Below are positions 9,607 through 21,543 of a stretch of 64,000 bases of DNA, one piece after another. The notes beneath the pieces were generated by a model that ran no database searches, was not told where the DNA came from, and was given only the letters and a program-made list of their open reading frames with translations. A program made the translations under genes and the position numbers. The stretch comes from Ipomoea triloba (taxonomy: Eukaryota > Streptophyta > Magnoliopsida > Solanales > Convolvulaceae), in assembly GCF_003576645.1 (NCBI RefSeq), contig NC_044920.1, forward strand, positions 24,797,939 through 24,861,938, written 5' to 3'. Within the stretch, counting starts at the first letter, position 1, and each line of letters starts with the position of its first letter.

Positions 9607-12524
9607 CAGCATCTGAATTGTGCTTTTGTTCCTATTTTCAGCATATGAATTGTTCTTTAAGTGAATCATTTTTGTTTTATTTGAAGTTTTGAACATAAGT
9701 TGACATGTCTGCACTCTGCAGGGTAAGAGAGGTGTTTGGATCAAGTTGCCTATTGAGCTTGTTAACCTTGTTGAACCTGCAGTAAAGGTAGCTTTGTACT
9801 TATCTTTCCATGTATTCTGGAAAAGTTGTCTACTTCTTTTATTATTAATTTTAAAAACATTTTATTCTGTTTTGCAGGAAGGGTTCTATTACCATCATGC
9901 TGAACCAAATTACTTGATGCTCGTGCATTGGCTTCCTACAACTGCAAGCACTATTCCAGCGAATGCCACCCACAGAGTTGGTGTTGGTGCATTTGTTATG
10001 AATGAAAAGAATGAGGTAATAGATTAAATTGGTGCATCTTCTTTTTCTTTTAATACAAGACAAGATTACAAGGTATTATTGTTATTATTATTATTTTTTC
10101 CTTCTATCTCGAAACTATGGGGGAATATAAGTGTTTTAAGGAATCTAGCTAGTTTCTCAAAATCTTTCCTAACCAGAGTGATTACAATGTCCTTTTCTAT
10201 CCAAATGACAATAACTATTTGAAGGTTATACTTATTTGCTTAGGATGCGGGCTTGATTTCATAGTCCAAGACTCCAAGTATTTTTGTTTCTGAAGTTTTG
10301 CTCTCTTACAGAAGTTACTCTAATTGTCTTGCTATCCTGTATTTAGATGCAAACATAATAGGTGAACCCAATACCTTCTTTGAATTTCTGCTGCTCCACA
10401 ACTTGATGCATAAACAGGTCTAAATCATATTCCAGTTGGGCGTGACAGTTGTTTTCCTCATTTTCTTGTCTAAGAGCCATACAAATGGGCCATAATTCAT
10501 TCATTCAACTTTTTCCTCATTTTCCTTCCCATCTTAGCTCCAAAATACATTCCCTTGCATTGTTCTAGCAACAGCAAAAATAAAGTGTAGGTGGGTAGAT
10601 TTTGCCATATTTCAACCAAATGCTACACAGGTTGGCCTTAAAATCTACCCTAAATGTATATTTATCAAAAAAGAAAGAAAATACTGATGCTCACCCTCCA
10701 ACATATGCAAACATTTACTGGAACGTTTCTTTGTATTCCACCTGTAGGCCTTCTGTAACTTCTCTTTGTAATTTTTTTTTCCCATATCCACCTTTCCTCA
10801 AATTAGATACATGTATATCCTCTTTCTCTCTTTCACACACGCACATGAAGTCAGAATACTGCTTCTTTGTGTTTCAGCTTTTGGTGTTGGTTCCTTCTCT
10901 TTGTTTTTGGTTTTGGTATCCATTTGCAATTAGATGTGTTCGGGTTCATACTAAAAGAAGTTGCAATCTTCTGTCTAGGTACTGGTTGTCCAGGAAAGGA
11001 GTGGACAATTCCGTGGAAGTGGTGTTTGGAAGTTCCCTACAGGAGTTGTTGATGAGGTATGTGAAATTGGTTAGTTTTAAACTTTTTAAGGGAGCTAAAA
11101 TGAAAAAAAAAAAAAGAGAGGACAGCTGGTATAAAAGGGAAAACATAAAGCTGGTGCTCTCTGCATCTTTGGGATTGAAGTTTTCGGTTTCTTTATTCCC
11201 AGGGTGAAGATATATGTAATGCGGCTGTCAGAGAAGTAAAAGAAGAGACCGGGGTGAGTAATTCGTCTGAAGCGCATTCTTTTAATAATCTTGGTCAATT
11301 ACAAATTTAACATTACATCTTTGACCTAACTTTTATATTCAATATTGTGTTTCTTGCTTCAGATAGACGCAAAATTTGTGGAGATATTAGCTTTCAGGTA
11401 TCTGTTTACCTTCATGTCGCTCCAAATTTTATCACTGTTAAGAGTCCACATTGAAAAAATAAGAGAGAACATATGAGTTTATAAGGCCATGGGTTTGACT
11501 AGGTAATTGAATGGATTCAGTCTTTTAGTATGATTTGTTCCATGTGCATTACAGCCTTAGTTGAGTGACCGTAGATTATATCACATTCTTAACACCTGAC
11601 TATTAGTCAATTTTTCAACTTGCAAATTCTCCATTCCTTAAAAATACGTTTTCGGTTTTTCTTTCAAATTTCAGACAGAGCCACAAGTCATTTTTTGAGA
11701 AGTCAGATCTATTCTTTGTATGCATGCTGCAACCACTATCCTTCAACATTAGAATTCAGGAAAAAGAGATAGAGGCAGCCCAGGTATGTCTAAAATAAAA
11801 CGTTCTTTCTGGTCAATCAATTGTCAAGTTGTTCATGTCTAATGCGCCGATGACCACATTGCATTGACTTCAGTTTCTTTTGCTATATTTAGTCCTCGAC
11901 TAGGATTGAATCTGGCAATGTGGTGATTGTGGTCAAATTAAAATGGCAGGATTAAATGCGGAAATATCACCATAGTCTAGGACAATTATCTGAAGGAACC
12001 CTTTCAGATTGTTAATTATTGTGCATTTATTAAGTAATAGGAAAATTGGCCAAATAGGCCACTGAACCTGAGAACAAAGTCCAATTGAGTATTTCTATAT
12101 CATATGCCAACAACTCTTACTTAACCTGCTTGAACTTGAAACAACCGGTTATATGGAAAAGTTGGATTACTTTTGAATTTGAGTGAATTAATTGAACTCT
12201 TTTTTAGTTCAGTAGCTCAATTGAGCTTTGGTCTTTGATCCAGTAGTGGCCTATTTGACCATTTTTCCATAGTAGTATCGAGTAAAAAGAAGGTTGGTGT
12301 GATTTGTGATTGGACTTATACATTGTTCCATAATGCAGTGGATTCCATATGAAAAATATGCATCTCAACCATTCATCCAAAAACATGAGCTGTTCAGGTA
12401 CATTGCCAATATATGCTCAGCAAAGATACACGGCAAGTATTCTGGCTTCTCGGCCGTCTCCACAGTGACCAGCTTTTCTCAGAAGGAAAGCTACTTGTAC
12501 TTGAACAAGAAGCACTTTCCATAG
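8691..12524 (+). CDS. Nudix hydrolase (plant NUDT2/8/10-like) with predicted organelle transit peptide, nine exons
   Basis: Exons 8691-8811, 8918-9141, 9722-9787, 9878-10015, 10979-11056, 11203-11253, 11363-11397, 11675-11783 and 12339-12524 have GT-AG borders and join to 335 residues. The first 60 or so residues are rich in Ser, Arg, Leu and Thr with almost no acidic residues, as in a plastid or mitochondrial transit peptide. A second ATG in exon 2 (MSSSASLPEKQ) would give a cytosolic form. Then come DDHGGVIVEM, GKRGVWIKLP, LVEPAVKEGFYYHHAEPNYL, and the Nudix box GVVDEGEDICNAAVREVKEE plus TGI, matching GX5EX7REUXEEXGU and split over exons 5-7. The family hydrolyses NADH, ADP-ribose, CoA or similar nucleoside diphosphates using divalent metal; the substrate here is not predictable. 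The intron after exon 8 carries a foldback MITE. Confidence 0.9.
9362..9590 (+). repeat. tRNA-derived SINE-like element, second copy
   Basis: Same sequence as the copy at 7696, ending in a poly-T run with an N at 9575. After the run, AGCATCTGAATTGTGC is repeated, flanking the homopolymer on both sides. Confidence 0.55.
12040..12268. mobile_element. MULE-type foldback MITE in the last Nudix intron
   Basis: A 229-bp near-palindrome starts GGAAAATTGGCCAAATAGGC and, from the other end, GGAAAAATGGTCAAATAGGC. Flanks are weakly similar 9-mers (6 of 9 bases), so the target duplication has decayed or the boundary is inexact. The ends resemble those of the element at 15955. Confidence 0.55.
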
Positions 12525-13350
12525 GATTTTTTTATTTTTTATTTTTTTTTGCAAAATCCATAGGAAGTTGAGTTCAGTAATTTTTTGGTAACAAAAAACA
12601 TATGGAATGATTTTATTGGGGTTTTCTTATCCCTATTTTTTGAAGAATGGTTTATTTACTGAATTAATTAATATGTGATGTACCATCAATATATAACAAC
12701 AAATAAATAATATATTCTTTAATCAAATGTATTTATTTAATGAACAACTTTTTATAACAAAGAAATAACTAATTGTTAGGATCAATTGCTTATCATTAAG
12801 CGAAAAATATAGCTTGAGCGCAATTTTACCATATTTTCGAGAGGCAAGGTGTTAAGTTTGGCTCAGGAAGCCTTTGTCCAACAACCAACACATACTCGAA
12901 TTTGTGACCTGGCTAGAGGTAAGGTTATGCAGTTGACTTAGCAGGCTTTTGCTTAGTCACCAATTGATAAACTTGGCCCTTTACTAGCTTCCGCCTAATT
13001 AATTTTTAGTGTACTTTACTAATTTTCGTGCATTCACGTAGTAGTTTCGATGCATTAATCTAGTAATCAAGAAGCTGGAGTAGTTATTATGTGTGGACCA
13101 TGGTCCATGCAATAATGATTGAGAGACACGTGCCCAGGCTTGGGATTAACCTGGAACGAAACCGACCTAGGTAATTCATGGTCGGTCTTAGTCCGTGCTA
13201 GCTTAGGCCCAAAATCAGCCTAGGCCCGACTTTATCCACCTCTACAAAAAAGTAACTAATTTTTTTTTAAATATTTATTTATTTTAATTTTAAAAATCTT
13301 TTTTCGTTAGCAATTTTCATTTCATTACAAATCCCTTTACACATACACGG
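12525..13350. other. Intergenic, no gene seen
   Basis: AT-rich sequence 3' of the Nudix gene. Near 13090-13125, GTGTGGACCATGGTCCATGCAA resembles joined ends of the foldback family at 45132 and may be a deleted copy. Nothing else is supported. Confidence 0.35.
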
Positions 13351-13646
13351 AAGCTAGGCTTCCGGCTTCCATGGCTGGGTTGGTTATCTCCACCAAGCTG
13401 GCATTCACGGCCGGTTTCTCTTTCATTATAGTGAAAGAGAAGTTCACGACACATTCTGTCAACACCATTTATGTTATAACGATGGTAGCAACGGTTTTGG
13501 CAATCCGGTCTAATGGGGACCGGTGGAAGGGGTAGTCGACGGCGGACTATGTGTTTGGGATCGCAATGATGGTGGCAATGGTGGCCTTGTACGGAGCTAT
13601 TTTGCCTTTGATAGAGCTGATGAATAAGAAGGCTGTTAATTTGTGA
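13351..13646 (+). pseudogene. Purine permease (PUP) gene fragment
   Basis: One frame reads LPASMAGLVISTKLAFTAGF, then EKFTTHSVNTIYVITMVATV, an in-frame TAG after NGDRWKG, and then DYVFGIAMM and ALYGAILPLIELMNKKAV to a TGA at 13644-13646. The order and spacing match the middle of plant purine permeases (multi-pass importers of cytokinins, purines and some alkaloids). Both gene ends are absent and the internal stop is clear, so it is a relic. Confidence 0.8.
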
Positions 13647-15060
13647 ATCTTAAATGTAGGAGAATACTAAACTGGTTTTTACTTTGTTTTTCAAAAACAA
13701 AATTAATCATATGTATTTAGTATTGTATTAGGAACACAATAGATAATTTTTTTTTTTTTTTTTTGGTTTTCGAAACACAATAGATAATAAAAACAATGTA
13801 AATGGAACCAGAATATGTTCATGCAGTTCGGAGAACTTCTCTTACGTCTGCGGGACCACACAAAGGTGAAACTCAACTCCACCATGATGATACAAGGTTC
13901 ACTAGATTTCCATCCAACAGCTATGACCTAATTTTCGACACCAACTAATCATCATCATCTCATGAGTTAGTAGTGATGTGGGAATCAAGATTTTCATCTT
14001 TCTCGAACCAATTGATAAGACTTTCACCTCTTGTAGAATGCGGATTACAACATAGATCTAGTTTAGATAGCCATCATAGTGTCTTACAATAAATTGAGCA
14101 TGTATTAGTCTAACAGACTTTGAATATTAAAACAACTCTGAAGATTCATCTTCGCTTTATACTTGAACCTCTTGAACTTATTCTTGCATGTAGATTTTCT
14201 TGAATCATGGAGAATCATCCACTTAAATCATTCCTAAGAAATCTCATCACAAACCACTTTGTTTGAATGCATATATATTAACCACTTATTTTTGTCTGGT
14301 CCGACTTATCCTCCTCTAACCCCTTTAATCCGACATTTCATTAATCGGTTTCAATAGCAATGTTCAATTGCTCTAAGTCTAAGATTTTCATCAGCTGTCT
14401 TGTCACCTTCTCAATGATTCTTCGACAGACCGACTAATCGCCGACCGACTTATACCATGTTATCATCTTCTCCTCCTTGTCAGTTGCCCCTTTCATCCAC
14501 GCCGAGCTTCCAATGCCGAGCCTTAGTCTATCCCCCATCACATCAGTATTCATTTCTTCAAATCAAAGTTCATGAATCAATGTTCAACCAACTTTTTTAC
14601 TGCGGCGTATGTAGTGTATGTATGTCTGCGTAAAGGTTTAGGTTTTTAAATTTTTGGATTTTTTATGAAAACCCTTTTGCATTTCGATTGTATAGTTATT
14701 ATTGTAAATTTTTTATTGGAGAGGCATCGTTTCTCCATCCGTTTGTTTATCATTAATATCTTAAAATTATGCTTAAGTTTTCTGCCATCCATGTACCTGT
14801 ATAAATACATTTGAGTTCCAATTCATATCAAACACAACAACTGGAATGTAAAACTATTATTAAACACCCCAAAAAATATCATGGCTCCACTGTATATTAT
14901 TGCCCGTGATATCTCGCCGGTGAAAACTACCTATGTATACAATTTCAAAAAGGGACAGTGAATTCATCAAATGTAAAGAGTGTTTGTTTCATAATGAAGA
15001 TTGAAGAGGTATTTATTTATTTTTTTGGTTTTTTTTTCTTCTAATGATTTTTTTTTTCTG
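13647..15060. other. Intergenic, no gene seen
   Basis: AT-rich sequence with short poly-T runs (13747-13764 and near 15013-15060). I see no coding or RNA gene. Confidence 0.35.
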
Positions 15061-15070
15061 TTTGGTAAAC

Positions 15071-15384
15071 CAGCGGATTCTCCCAAATGTTGGGGTCACG
15101 TCCAATTATCCATACATTAATTAGAATTTGAGTGTCCTTAAGAATAGTACAAATTTATAAATCAAAAACGAAATGTGTGGGTGTAATCTAAAGGTAGGTT
15201 TCTTTCACGACGTATTGTAAGTAAGGCAAGTGACTAATATCAGTTTCGGCTTGTCTTTACCAATAATATCTACAAGCTCCATTTGTGCTTTTGCTATGAT
15301 TTTTGAAAATATTATTTAAGAAATTCTATCATTGTACATTCTAATGTGATTGATAATATATCGGTTCGTAACAAACAAGTCCTG
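15071..15384 (-). pseudogene. CYP76 exon-2 fragment
   Basis: The minus strand aligns with the start and middle of CYP76 exon 2: relics of the I-helix and then AKAQMELVDIIGKDKP, with frameshifts and stops. It matches the exon 2 of the gene at 3885-4487 but lacks the heme-binding end. Confidence 0.8.
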
Positions 15385-15764
15385 TACACCGCGGTTATAA
15401 GATTAAATAAGACAACCGATAGTGACGTGAAATCAAGTGGACTGATGGATGACATACTAAGGGTCACCCTTACAAGTAGTACAATTATTGCATGCAAGTG
15501 CAGACACCAGTGATAGATATTTTGGAGATATATATGCCCCATCGCCATGAAAATATTTGTACACCAATGAGCTTTGCTATAAAGATATTTCACATACATT
15601 ATCAATTTTTCATGTAAAAGTAATTGTACCAAAGAGTTTTATAATCGAGATACATCATGATATATATCAATCATCCAAGTTGCTAGAGAGTGATATAAGA
15701 AAAATATATTAATTGGACTTTCATTCTTTACTCTTGATTTTTATGTATTTTAACACTTATAAAA

Positions 15765-15830
15765 ATTGAATCCGGGTTCTCCCGAAATTCTTCCCTACTC
15801 CATTGGGTTAGAATTATAGTCCATAAAAGT
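15765..15830 (-). repeat. SINE fragment (same family as 53025 and 57600)
   Basis: The minus strand reads AACCCAATGGAGTAGGGA then GAATTTCGGGAGAACCCGGA and TTCAATTTT, matching the tRNA-like region with a B-box-like motif in the two longer copies. The head and tail are missing. Confidence 0.5.
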
Positions 15831-15954
15831 ATACCTATCAGTTTCTATTTTGAAAACATAAATGCAGTACTTTTAAGTTTTACTATACATACTCCTATTC
15901 CTACTCCATCACTTTTACTTCCTTACATGATAAACTATGATAAAATATTTTCTA

Positions 15955-16808
15955 GGAAAAGGTATCAAATTGGCCGTCTTAGTCGGATGGATAGTGCTAT
16001 TAGGCCCCCTAATTGAAAAAAGCTCCATTCAAACCCCCTAACTCGGTAAAATTGTTCAATTAAGTCCAAGTTGACTTGTTTATCAAGTCGAATTCAGTTA
16101 GGGGGGCCTAATTGCACTTTCCATCCGACTTAAGGGGCCAATTTGACACTTTTTCATTTTATTTTTTAAAACAAATATTTTTATTTATTGAAAATATTAT
16201 TTATTATAAATAAATAATAAATAATATTTAAAATTAAATAGCCACCGGCTGCGGTGGCTGTTCGGCAGGATGGCCATGGCCGATGAAGGAAGACGACCAT
16301 GACCGTCTTCTAGATCTGGAATGAGGGCTATGGTTATGACTGTCACCCTCGTTCCATTTCTCTTTGTCTGGAATGAGGGCGGCGGCCATGGCCGTAGCCC
16401 TCGTTCCAAATCTAGAAGACGACCATAACCGTTTTCCTTCGTTGGCTAGAGCTGTCTTCTTTAGATGGCCGTGGCCGTCCTGTCGGGCAGCCACAACTGT
16501 CCGTGAGGAAGAACAACCACCGGCTATTTTTTTAATATTATTTTTTTTATTTATAATAAATAATATTTTTAATAAATAAAAATATTTGTTTTGAAAAATA
16601 AAATAAAAAATGAAAAAGTATCAAATTGGCCCCTAAGTCCGGTGGATAGTGCAATTAGGCCCATAACTAAATTTGACCTGATAAACAAGTCAACTTAGAC
16701 TTAATTGAACAATTTTACCGATTTAGGGGGCTTGAATGGAGCATTTTTTAGTTAGGGGTCTAATTGCACTATCCACCCGGCGTAAGAGGCCAATTTGACA
16801 CTTTTTCC
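15955..16808. mobile_element. MULE-type foldback element with 9-bp target duplication
   Basis: An 854-bp element is flanked by perfect TATTTTCTA repeats (15946-15954 and 16809-16817), the 9-bp duplication typical of Mutator-like elements. Arms of about 280 bp are inverted copies of each other, starting GGAAAAGGTATCAAATTGGC on the left. The GC-rich core (16240-16530) is itself partly palindromic. Open frames in the core overlap on both strands as a result of the palindrome and are not taken as genes. Confidence 0.85.
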
Positions 16809-16817
16809 TATTTTCTA

Positions 16818-17249
16818 TCAATTTGGGTTACATCAAAAGTATGAGTGCGGGGGTAAAAGTTGAGTAGAGTTTGGAAGTTGATGGGTAAAACACACAAAGA
16901 CTATCCGTCGGGATCACCCGATCGATCTGCTGAGAATCATCCGGTTGGTCCGGGAATCAAATCACTCGTGACCAATCGTACTATTCATATTGAAAGGTCT
17001 CGTGATGGGTTAAGATGTTCTAGGATTGCCCATGGGATCGCCTAGCAAATTAGAATTTTTGAACCCACATCGATAACTTATGAAGAGGAATGACCTCCTC
17101 TATATAAGAGAAGCATTGTTTCTCTTTTAAAATTAACAAAAAGATGAGAAAGCCTTAAAGAGCCAAAAACTCATTAATTTAAGGCGCCTTAATTGCTCTT
17201 AGTTACAAGTTTTTTTTTTTTTTTAAATAATATATGATCGTTTTGGGAA
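16818..17249. other. Intergenic, unidentified
   Basis: A moderately GC-rich stretch (16880-17045) is followed by a TATA-like CTCTATATAAGAGAAGC (about 17097-17113). This could be a decayed LTR promoter, but no matching second LTR or duplication was found. Confidence 0.3.
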
Positions 17250-17495
17250 AAGGAAGATCTTTCCCCAAAACATCATGGGGTAAAATTGGAGATAACAACA
17301 TTAGGGTATTCCTGATAATTCAGGAATAGCCTAATACCTAAGGGGGCCTAGAAATCTCTATTCCCCTTGCAAGGGGAATAGGTCATTCCCAGGAACATTA
17401 TTCCTGGGAATAGAAAGTTTTACCAAACAGCGGAATAGGCCTATTACTGAGAATGCTATTCCATTCCAGGCCTATTCTGCGAACCAAACGTGCCA
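17250..17495. mobile_element. Candidate hAT-like MITE with three successive hairpins
   Basis: Three perfect inverted repeats follow each other: ATTCCTGA-TAAT-TCAGGAAT (17308-17327), the palindrome ATTCCCCTTGCAAGGGGAAT (17360-17379), and ATTCCCAGGAA with its complement (17385-17411). The right part contains ACCAAACAGCGGAATAGG and ends near GAACCAAACGTGCC, resembling hAT MITE termini. Boundaries and target duplication were not resolved. Confidence 0.45.
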
Positions 17496-18280
17496 TTACA
17501 ATTTTTCTATATTTATGGAATTTCAACTTATTTTAAATAATAACAATAATGATAAATAAATAACTAAAAGAAAAAGAAAAAATAGATTCATTGATCACAA
17601 GGTGAGATTTACCTAGTACATCGGCACTACACGTTCAAATAGTCGCTACAAATTTACCCAAAAAAGGACCGACTATCTTAACCCGCTACAAATTTACCCA
17701 AAAAAGGACCGACTATCTTAACCTTTGTTACTCTACAAGCATAAGCCGTTAACTTTCATTTTATATACACTGCAGTTCCCTTTAAACACTCATTTTATAT
17801 ACACTGCAGTTCCCTTTAAACACAATTATAGTTCCTTTTCGATATAACTACAGTTTCATTCGACATTATACTATACACTCAAATATGTGAAAGTGTTATT
17901 AAGTTTTCTTTCAATACAACTACAGTTTTTTTTGTAATACACTGTAGTTTCCTCTCAACACAACTACAATATCATTTCGATATAACTATAGTTTCATTGG
18001 ACAATATACACTGAAATATATGAAATTGTTATTCAGTTTCATTTTATATACACTGCATTTTCCTTTCAACACAACTACAGTCTCATTTTGATATAACTAC
18101 AGTTTCATTTGATAATATAAAAACAAATGTGAGGCAGTATCTTTTGAGATGAACTGTAGTATTCTTTACGGAGCTCCGTTAAAGTTTATGACAACTGTTT
18201 CTTTTACTTAATAAAATGGCCGGCGGCGTTTTGTGACCATGGACCACAGGCCGGTAAGCTAAAAATTGTGCCATGTGCGA
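17496..18280. repeat. Distal upstream region of CYP76 copy 2 with minisatellite-like repeats
   Basis: A 40-bp unit starting CGCTACAAATTTACCC is tandemly repeated (17644-17683, 17684-17723). A 34-bp unit containing TATACACTGCAGTTCCC is repeated at 17757-17824. Related motifs (ACTACAGTTTCATT, ACACTGCAGTTTCC) recur to about 18160. The first 150 bp match the region upstream of CYP76 copy 3 (from about 44985). Confidence 0.7.
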
Positions 18281-18282
18281 TT

Positions 18283-18465
18283 ATGAGCAAAACTTTGGCA
18301 CGGCCTCATCTCCATTCGATCAATTCCAATCAAGCCACTTGTGTGGGTTGTGTCAATACCCCTCAACACGTAAAAGAGGACAAAAAAATTATTTATTGAC
18401 GTAGCCGACAGGGACCATGACAATCTACCTCGGCCTTTCTAGCTAGATCGATTAAGTGATTGGGT
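18283..18465 (+). promoter_or_regulatory. Conserved upstream block of CYP76 copy 2
   Basis: This block, containing GCACGGCCTCATCTCCATTC, CAATCAAGCCACTTGTG and GATCGATTAAGTGATTGG, recurs upstream of the copies at 46298 and 58475. Shared ancestry by tandem duplication explains it; regulatory function is inferred only. Confidence 0.5.
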
Positions 18466-18604
18466 GGTGGAAACTGGAAAGAATCAACTTACATTTATAC
18501 AATACATTTGAAGCCTTGTGAGATCCACAAAATAAAGTGAGGGAACCAATAAAATTAGCAAGAACATGATTGGTTTAGTGTCATACCATAGACCATTCTG
18601 TGTA

Positions 18605-18610
18605 TATAAA
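18605..18610 (+). promoter_or_regulatory. Probable TATA box of CYP76 copy 2
   Basis: TATAAA lies 36 bp before the start ATG, implying a very short 5' leader that includes GGGAGAGAAAGAGAGA. Confidence 0.55.
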
Positions 18611-18645
18611 TACATACATATCTAATACAGGGAGAGAAAGAGAGA

Positions 18646-20236
18646 ATGGATTTCCAGAGCATTGTCCTAGCTGTACTGTTTGCCTGGACTTTGGTCCAAG
18701 GCCTCAGTTTACTAGCTAAAAGAAGTAAGAGTGTAGGCAAAAGGTTTCCACCAGGGCCAGTTCCGTTGCCGGTCATTGGAAACCTTCACTTGCTTGGAGA
18801 GCAACCCCACCAATCCCTAGCCCGCCTAGCCCAAAAATATGGTCCGGTTATGAATCTAAAACTGGGCATGATAAACACTGTGGTCATTTCCTCATCCGCC
18901 ATGGCCAAAGAAGCTTTGCAGAAGCAAGACTTAGCATTCTCTACTCACCGGTCAATCCCTGATGCTCTGCGAGCCAACAACCATTCCCAATTCTCTGTTC
19001 CTTTTCTCCCTGTTGCCTCCAAGTGGAGAGCCCTTCGTAAGATCATGAATTCCAATATCTTTTCTGGCAGCAGGCTCGAGACCAAGCAACGGCTAAGGGC
19101 TAAAAAGATCCAGGAGCTTATAATTTACTGCCAAAAGAGGAGCGAGGTAGGAGAAGCTGTGGATATGGGGCGTGCAGCTTTCAGGACTACCCTCAATTTG
19201 CTGTCCAACACCATTTTCTCTAAAGATTTAACTGACCCGTATTTGGATTCCGGTAAAGAGTTCAAGGATTTGGTGTGGAATATGATGGTGGAAGCTGGAA
19301 AGCCCAACCTGGCTGACTACTTTCCCTTTCTTGAAAAGTTTGATCCCCAGGGTATCCGGCGTCGCATGACGTGCCATTTCACTAAGGCGCTAGACCTTTT
19401 TCAAGATTTGATTGATGAACGGCTGGAGGAGAGGAAAATGAATGGCAACAAAAATGATGATGCATTAGATTCACTTCTCAATGTCAGCCAAGAAAGGCCT
19501 GAGGAGATTGATAGGACTCACATGCAGCACATGTTCTTGGTATGTTAATATTAGTCCCCTTCAATTCACATAATTGGTTCGGGTATCTATGACTTGCTAT
19601 ATTGAATCTTACCGGCATACATGTTAATAGGATTTATTTGCTGCGGGGACGGATACATCATCAAGCACAATAGAGTGGGCAATGACGGAACTTCTTAAGA
19701 ACCCGGAGACCATGGCAAAAGCACAAGCGGAGCTTGCTGATGTTATTGGTAAAGGCAAGCCAATACAGGAAGCTGATGTTACTCGTCTGCCTTACTTGCA
19801 GTGCATCTTGAAAGAAACCTTTAGAATGCACCCACCAGTTCCATTCTTGCTTCCGCGTAAAGTTGAACACGATGTCAATCTATGTGGATACACTATTCCA
19901 AAAGGCTCTCAAATTCTAGTTAATGTGTGGGCAATTGGACGTGAGCCCAACATTTGGGAGAAGCCATTAGTTTTCAAACCTGAGAGGTTTCAAAATTTAG
20001 AAATGGACATTAGGGGACAAGATTTTGAGCTCATTCCATTTGGCGGAGGCAGAAGAATTTGTCCTGGACTGCCATTGGCAACAAAAACAGTCCCTGTAAT
20101 ATTGGGGTCGTTGTTGAACTCATTCCAATGGAAGCTTGAGGGCAACATTGCACCCAAAGATTTGGACATGAACGAGAAGTTTGGCATTACAATTGCTAAA
20201 GATTGTCCTCTTAAGGCCATCCCTATTCCCATCTAA
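18646..20236 (+). CDS. CYP76-family cytochrome P450 (geraniol 8-hydroxylase-like), copy 2
   Basis: Exon 1 is 18646-19539 and exon 2 is 19631-20236, with a 91-bp GT-AG intron at the usual CYP76 position just before the I-helix. The product is 499 residues. Landmarks: an N-terminal anchor of about 22 residues, PPGPVPLPVIGN at 35-46, I-helix AGTDTSSS near 303, KETFR with ExxR at 360-363, PERF at 415-418 and FGGGRRICPGLP with Cys near 442. All required P450 motifs are present, so it looks functional. The closest relative in the window is the copy at 46298, from which it differs by scattered substitutions; upstream and downstream flanks are shared too. A monoterpenoid substrate such as geraniol is an inference from overall CYP76B likeness. 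Confidence 0.92.
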
Positions 20237-20799
20237 CATAGTGCAACTCTAGTTTGTGTTACGTTCTGCAGCAGTGTTCAATAAAATATATATGTATTGC
20301 TCTATTTTAGCTTAGAATATATATATGTATAGTCAGAAGGTGTATGATATATTGATATGATTTAGCATTGTCACCCAACTAGGTAGTGAAATAACTACAA
20401 CCTTGCTTGTGAAGTTCTATGATTGTTGCATCTCATGTTACTTAAATGGGACCGGCCCTTTCAATCAATTGTTATATTATACTGTAGACCAAAGTTCACT
20501 ATGTACATGGTTAATTATGTCTAATTAAATTATTACATATTTTCACTTAATAAATTATATACATGTTACAAATACATTTATTTGCTATGAGATTGGACTG
20601 ATACATCATCAAGCACATGTTCTTCCAACTCATGATCACCATTGTTGTTAATTATTCAGTACATTTAGATTGTATTGCAACACTAATTCCAACACACGAG
20701 ACCAGAAGAATAATTTGTAGAAATAAAAACGAGTAGAAAGAAACAATTTGAAACATCGAAAAGAAATACTCAAAATCTAAGAAACACACATCTTAAATG
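20237..20799. other. 3' flank of CYP76 copy 2
   Basis: No gene. The AT-rich flank is homologous to the flank after copy 3 (47889-48430). Near 20585-20625 a short string (GACTGATACATCATCAAGCAC) repeats the start of CYP76 exon 2, a tiny exon relic present in both flanks. Confidence 0.55.
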
Positions 20800-21245
20800 A
20801 TAGTTTTTTGCTACGGTGGGTGCTGTTATGCTTTCATTAATGGAGGTTTCATTGCTGCTATGAGTGGTCACTTATCAAGCTGTTTTTGCCCCTCATGGCA
20901 GAGTCTTTAGCATGTAAGGAAGTCTTATCTTGAGTAAAGGGTCGCGAAGTGTCAACAGTGGAGCTTCTCACTGATTTTTCCAATCTTCATCACTTCTTAA
21001 CATTTTCTCATATTAATCTTTTCTCTTACGTTGGTTTTATTATTAATGATTGTAGAGCTGATATGTCTTCTTTAAATTACTTAGCTTAGTTCTTACTTCC
21101 TAGATCTTCTAATATAGTAGCTCACATTCTAGCTTCATCTGTCTATTTTTCGGCTAATACTTTGTACTGGAACTCTGTCCCTCCTGACTTTATTTATGTG
21201 CTTATATTCAGTAATCTACTGTAATTTTATTGCTTTAAAAAATGA
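20800..21245 (+). pseudogene. LINE 3' remnant (RNase H region)
   Basis: Broken plus-strand frames give SLACKEVLSWV-like and LFSYVGFIINDCRADMSS then NIVAHILASS, the tail of the RNase H domain of plant LINEs. An A-rich end follows at about 21235. A homologous truncated copy lies at 48430-48790 after CYP76 copy 3, so it was inserted before the gene duplication. Confidence 0.65.
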
Positions 21246-21543
21246 TAGTTTAATTCACTAAAATTTTGCCAAAAATACAGGCCAACCAGGCAAGGGATGT
21301 GGCAAATTTTGTACGCCACTCAAAGCTTTACAACATATGTGAATCTGTGAGTTAATATATATGTCCACAACCACAAGTTTCACCGGTGCAGGGATAACGT
21401 AGGACCGATCTTGTAATCCATTTTTGGGTTTTGTCTTCACTCTATTTTTTTCACCCCGGGCGTATCGGTATCGCTCGCTATATACGCGAGATTTAAAAAT
21501 TCTCAATTAAAGTTTTTAATGATATAAATTTTTTATACATTAA
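21246..21543. other. Repeat-like intergenic segment
   Basis: The stretch with CCAAAAATACAGGCCAACC through CCACAAGTTTCACCGGT recurs near 57520-57635, so it is a dispersed repeat. No gene. Confidence 0.5.

Noticed and set aside
16197..16579. Overlapping frames in the foldback element core
   Set aside because: They occur on both strands because the DNA is palindromic and GC-rich; no family resemblance.
16860..17045. 61-codon frame
   Set aside because: No recognisable motif, isolated, and next to a possible decayed LTR promoter; no support for a gene.
17644..17723. CRISPR-like direct repeat
   Set aside because: Only two adjacent 40-bp units without spacers, in plant nuclear DNA; an ordinary tandem duplication.
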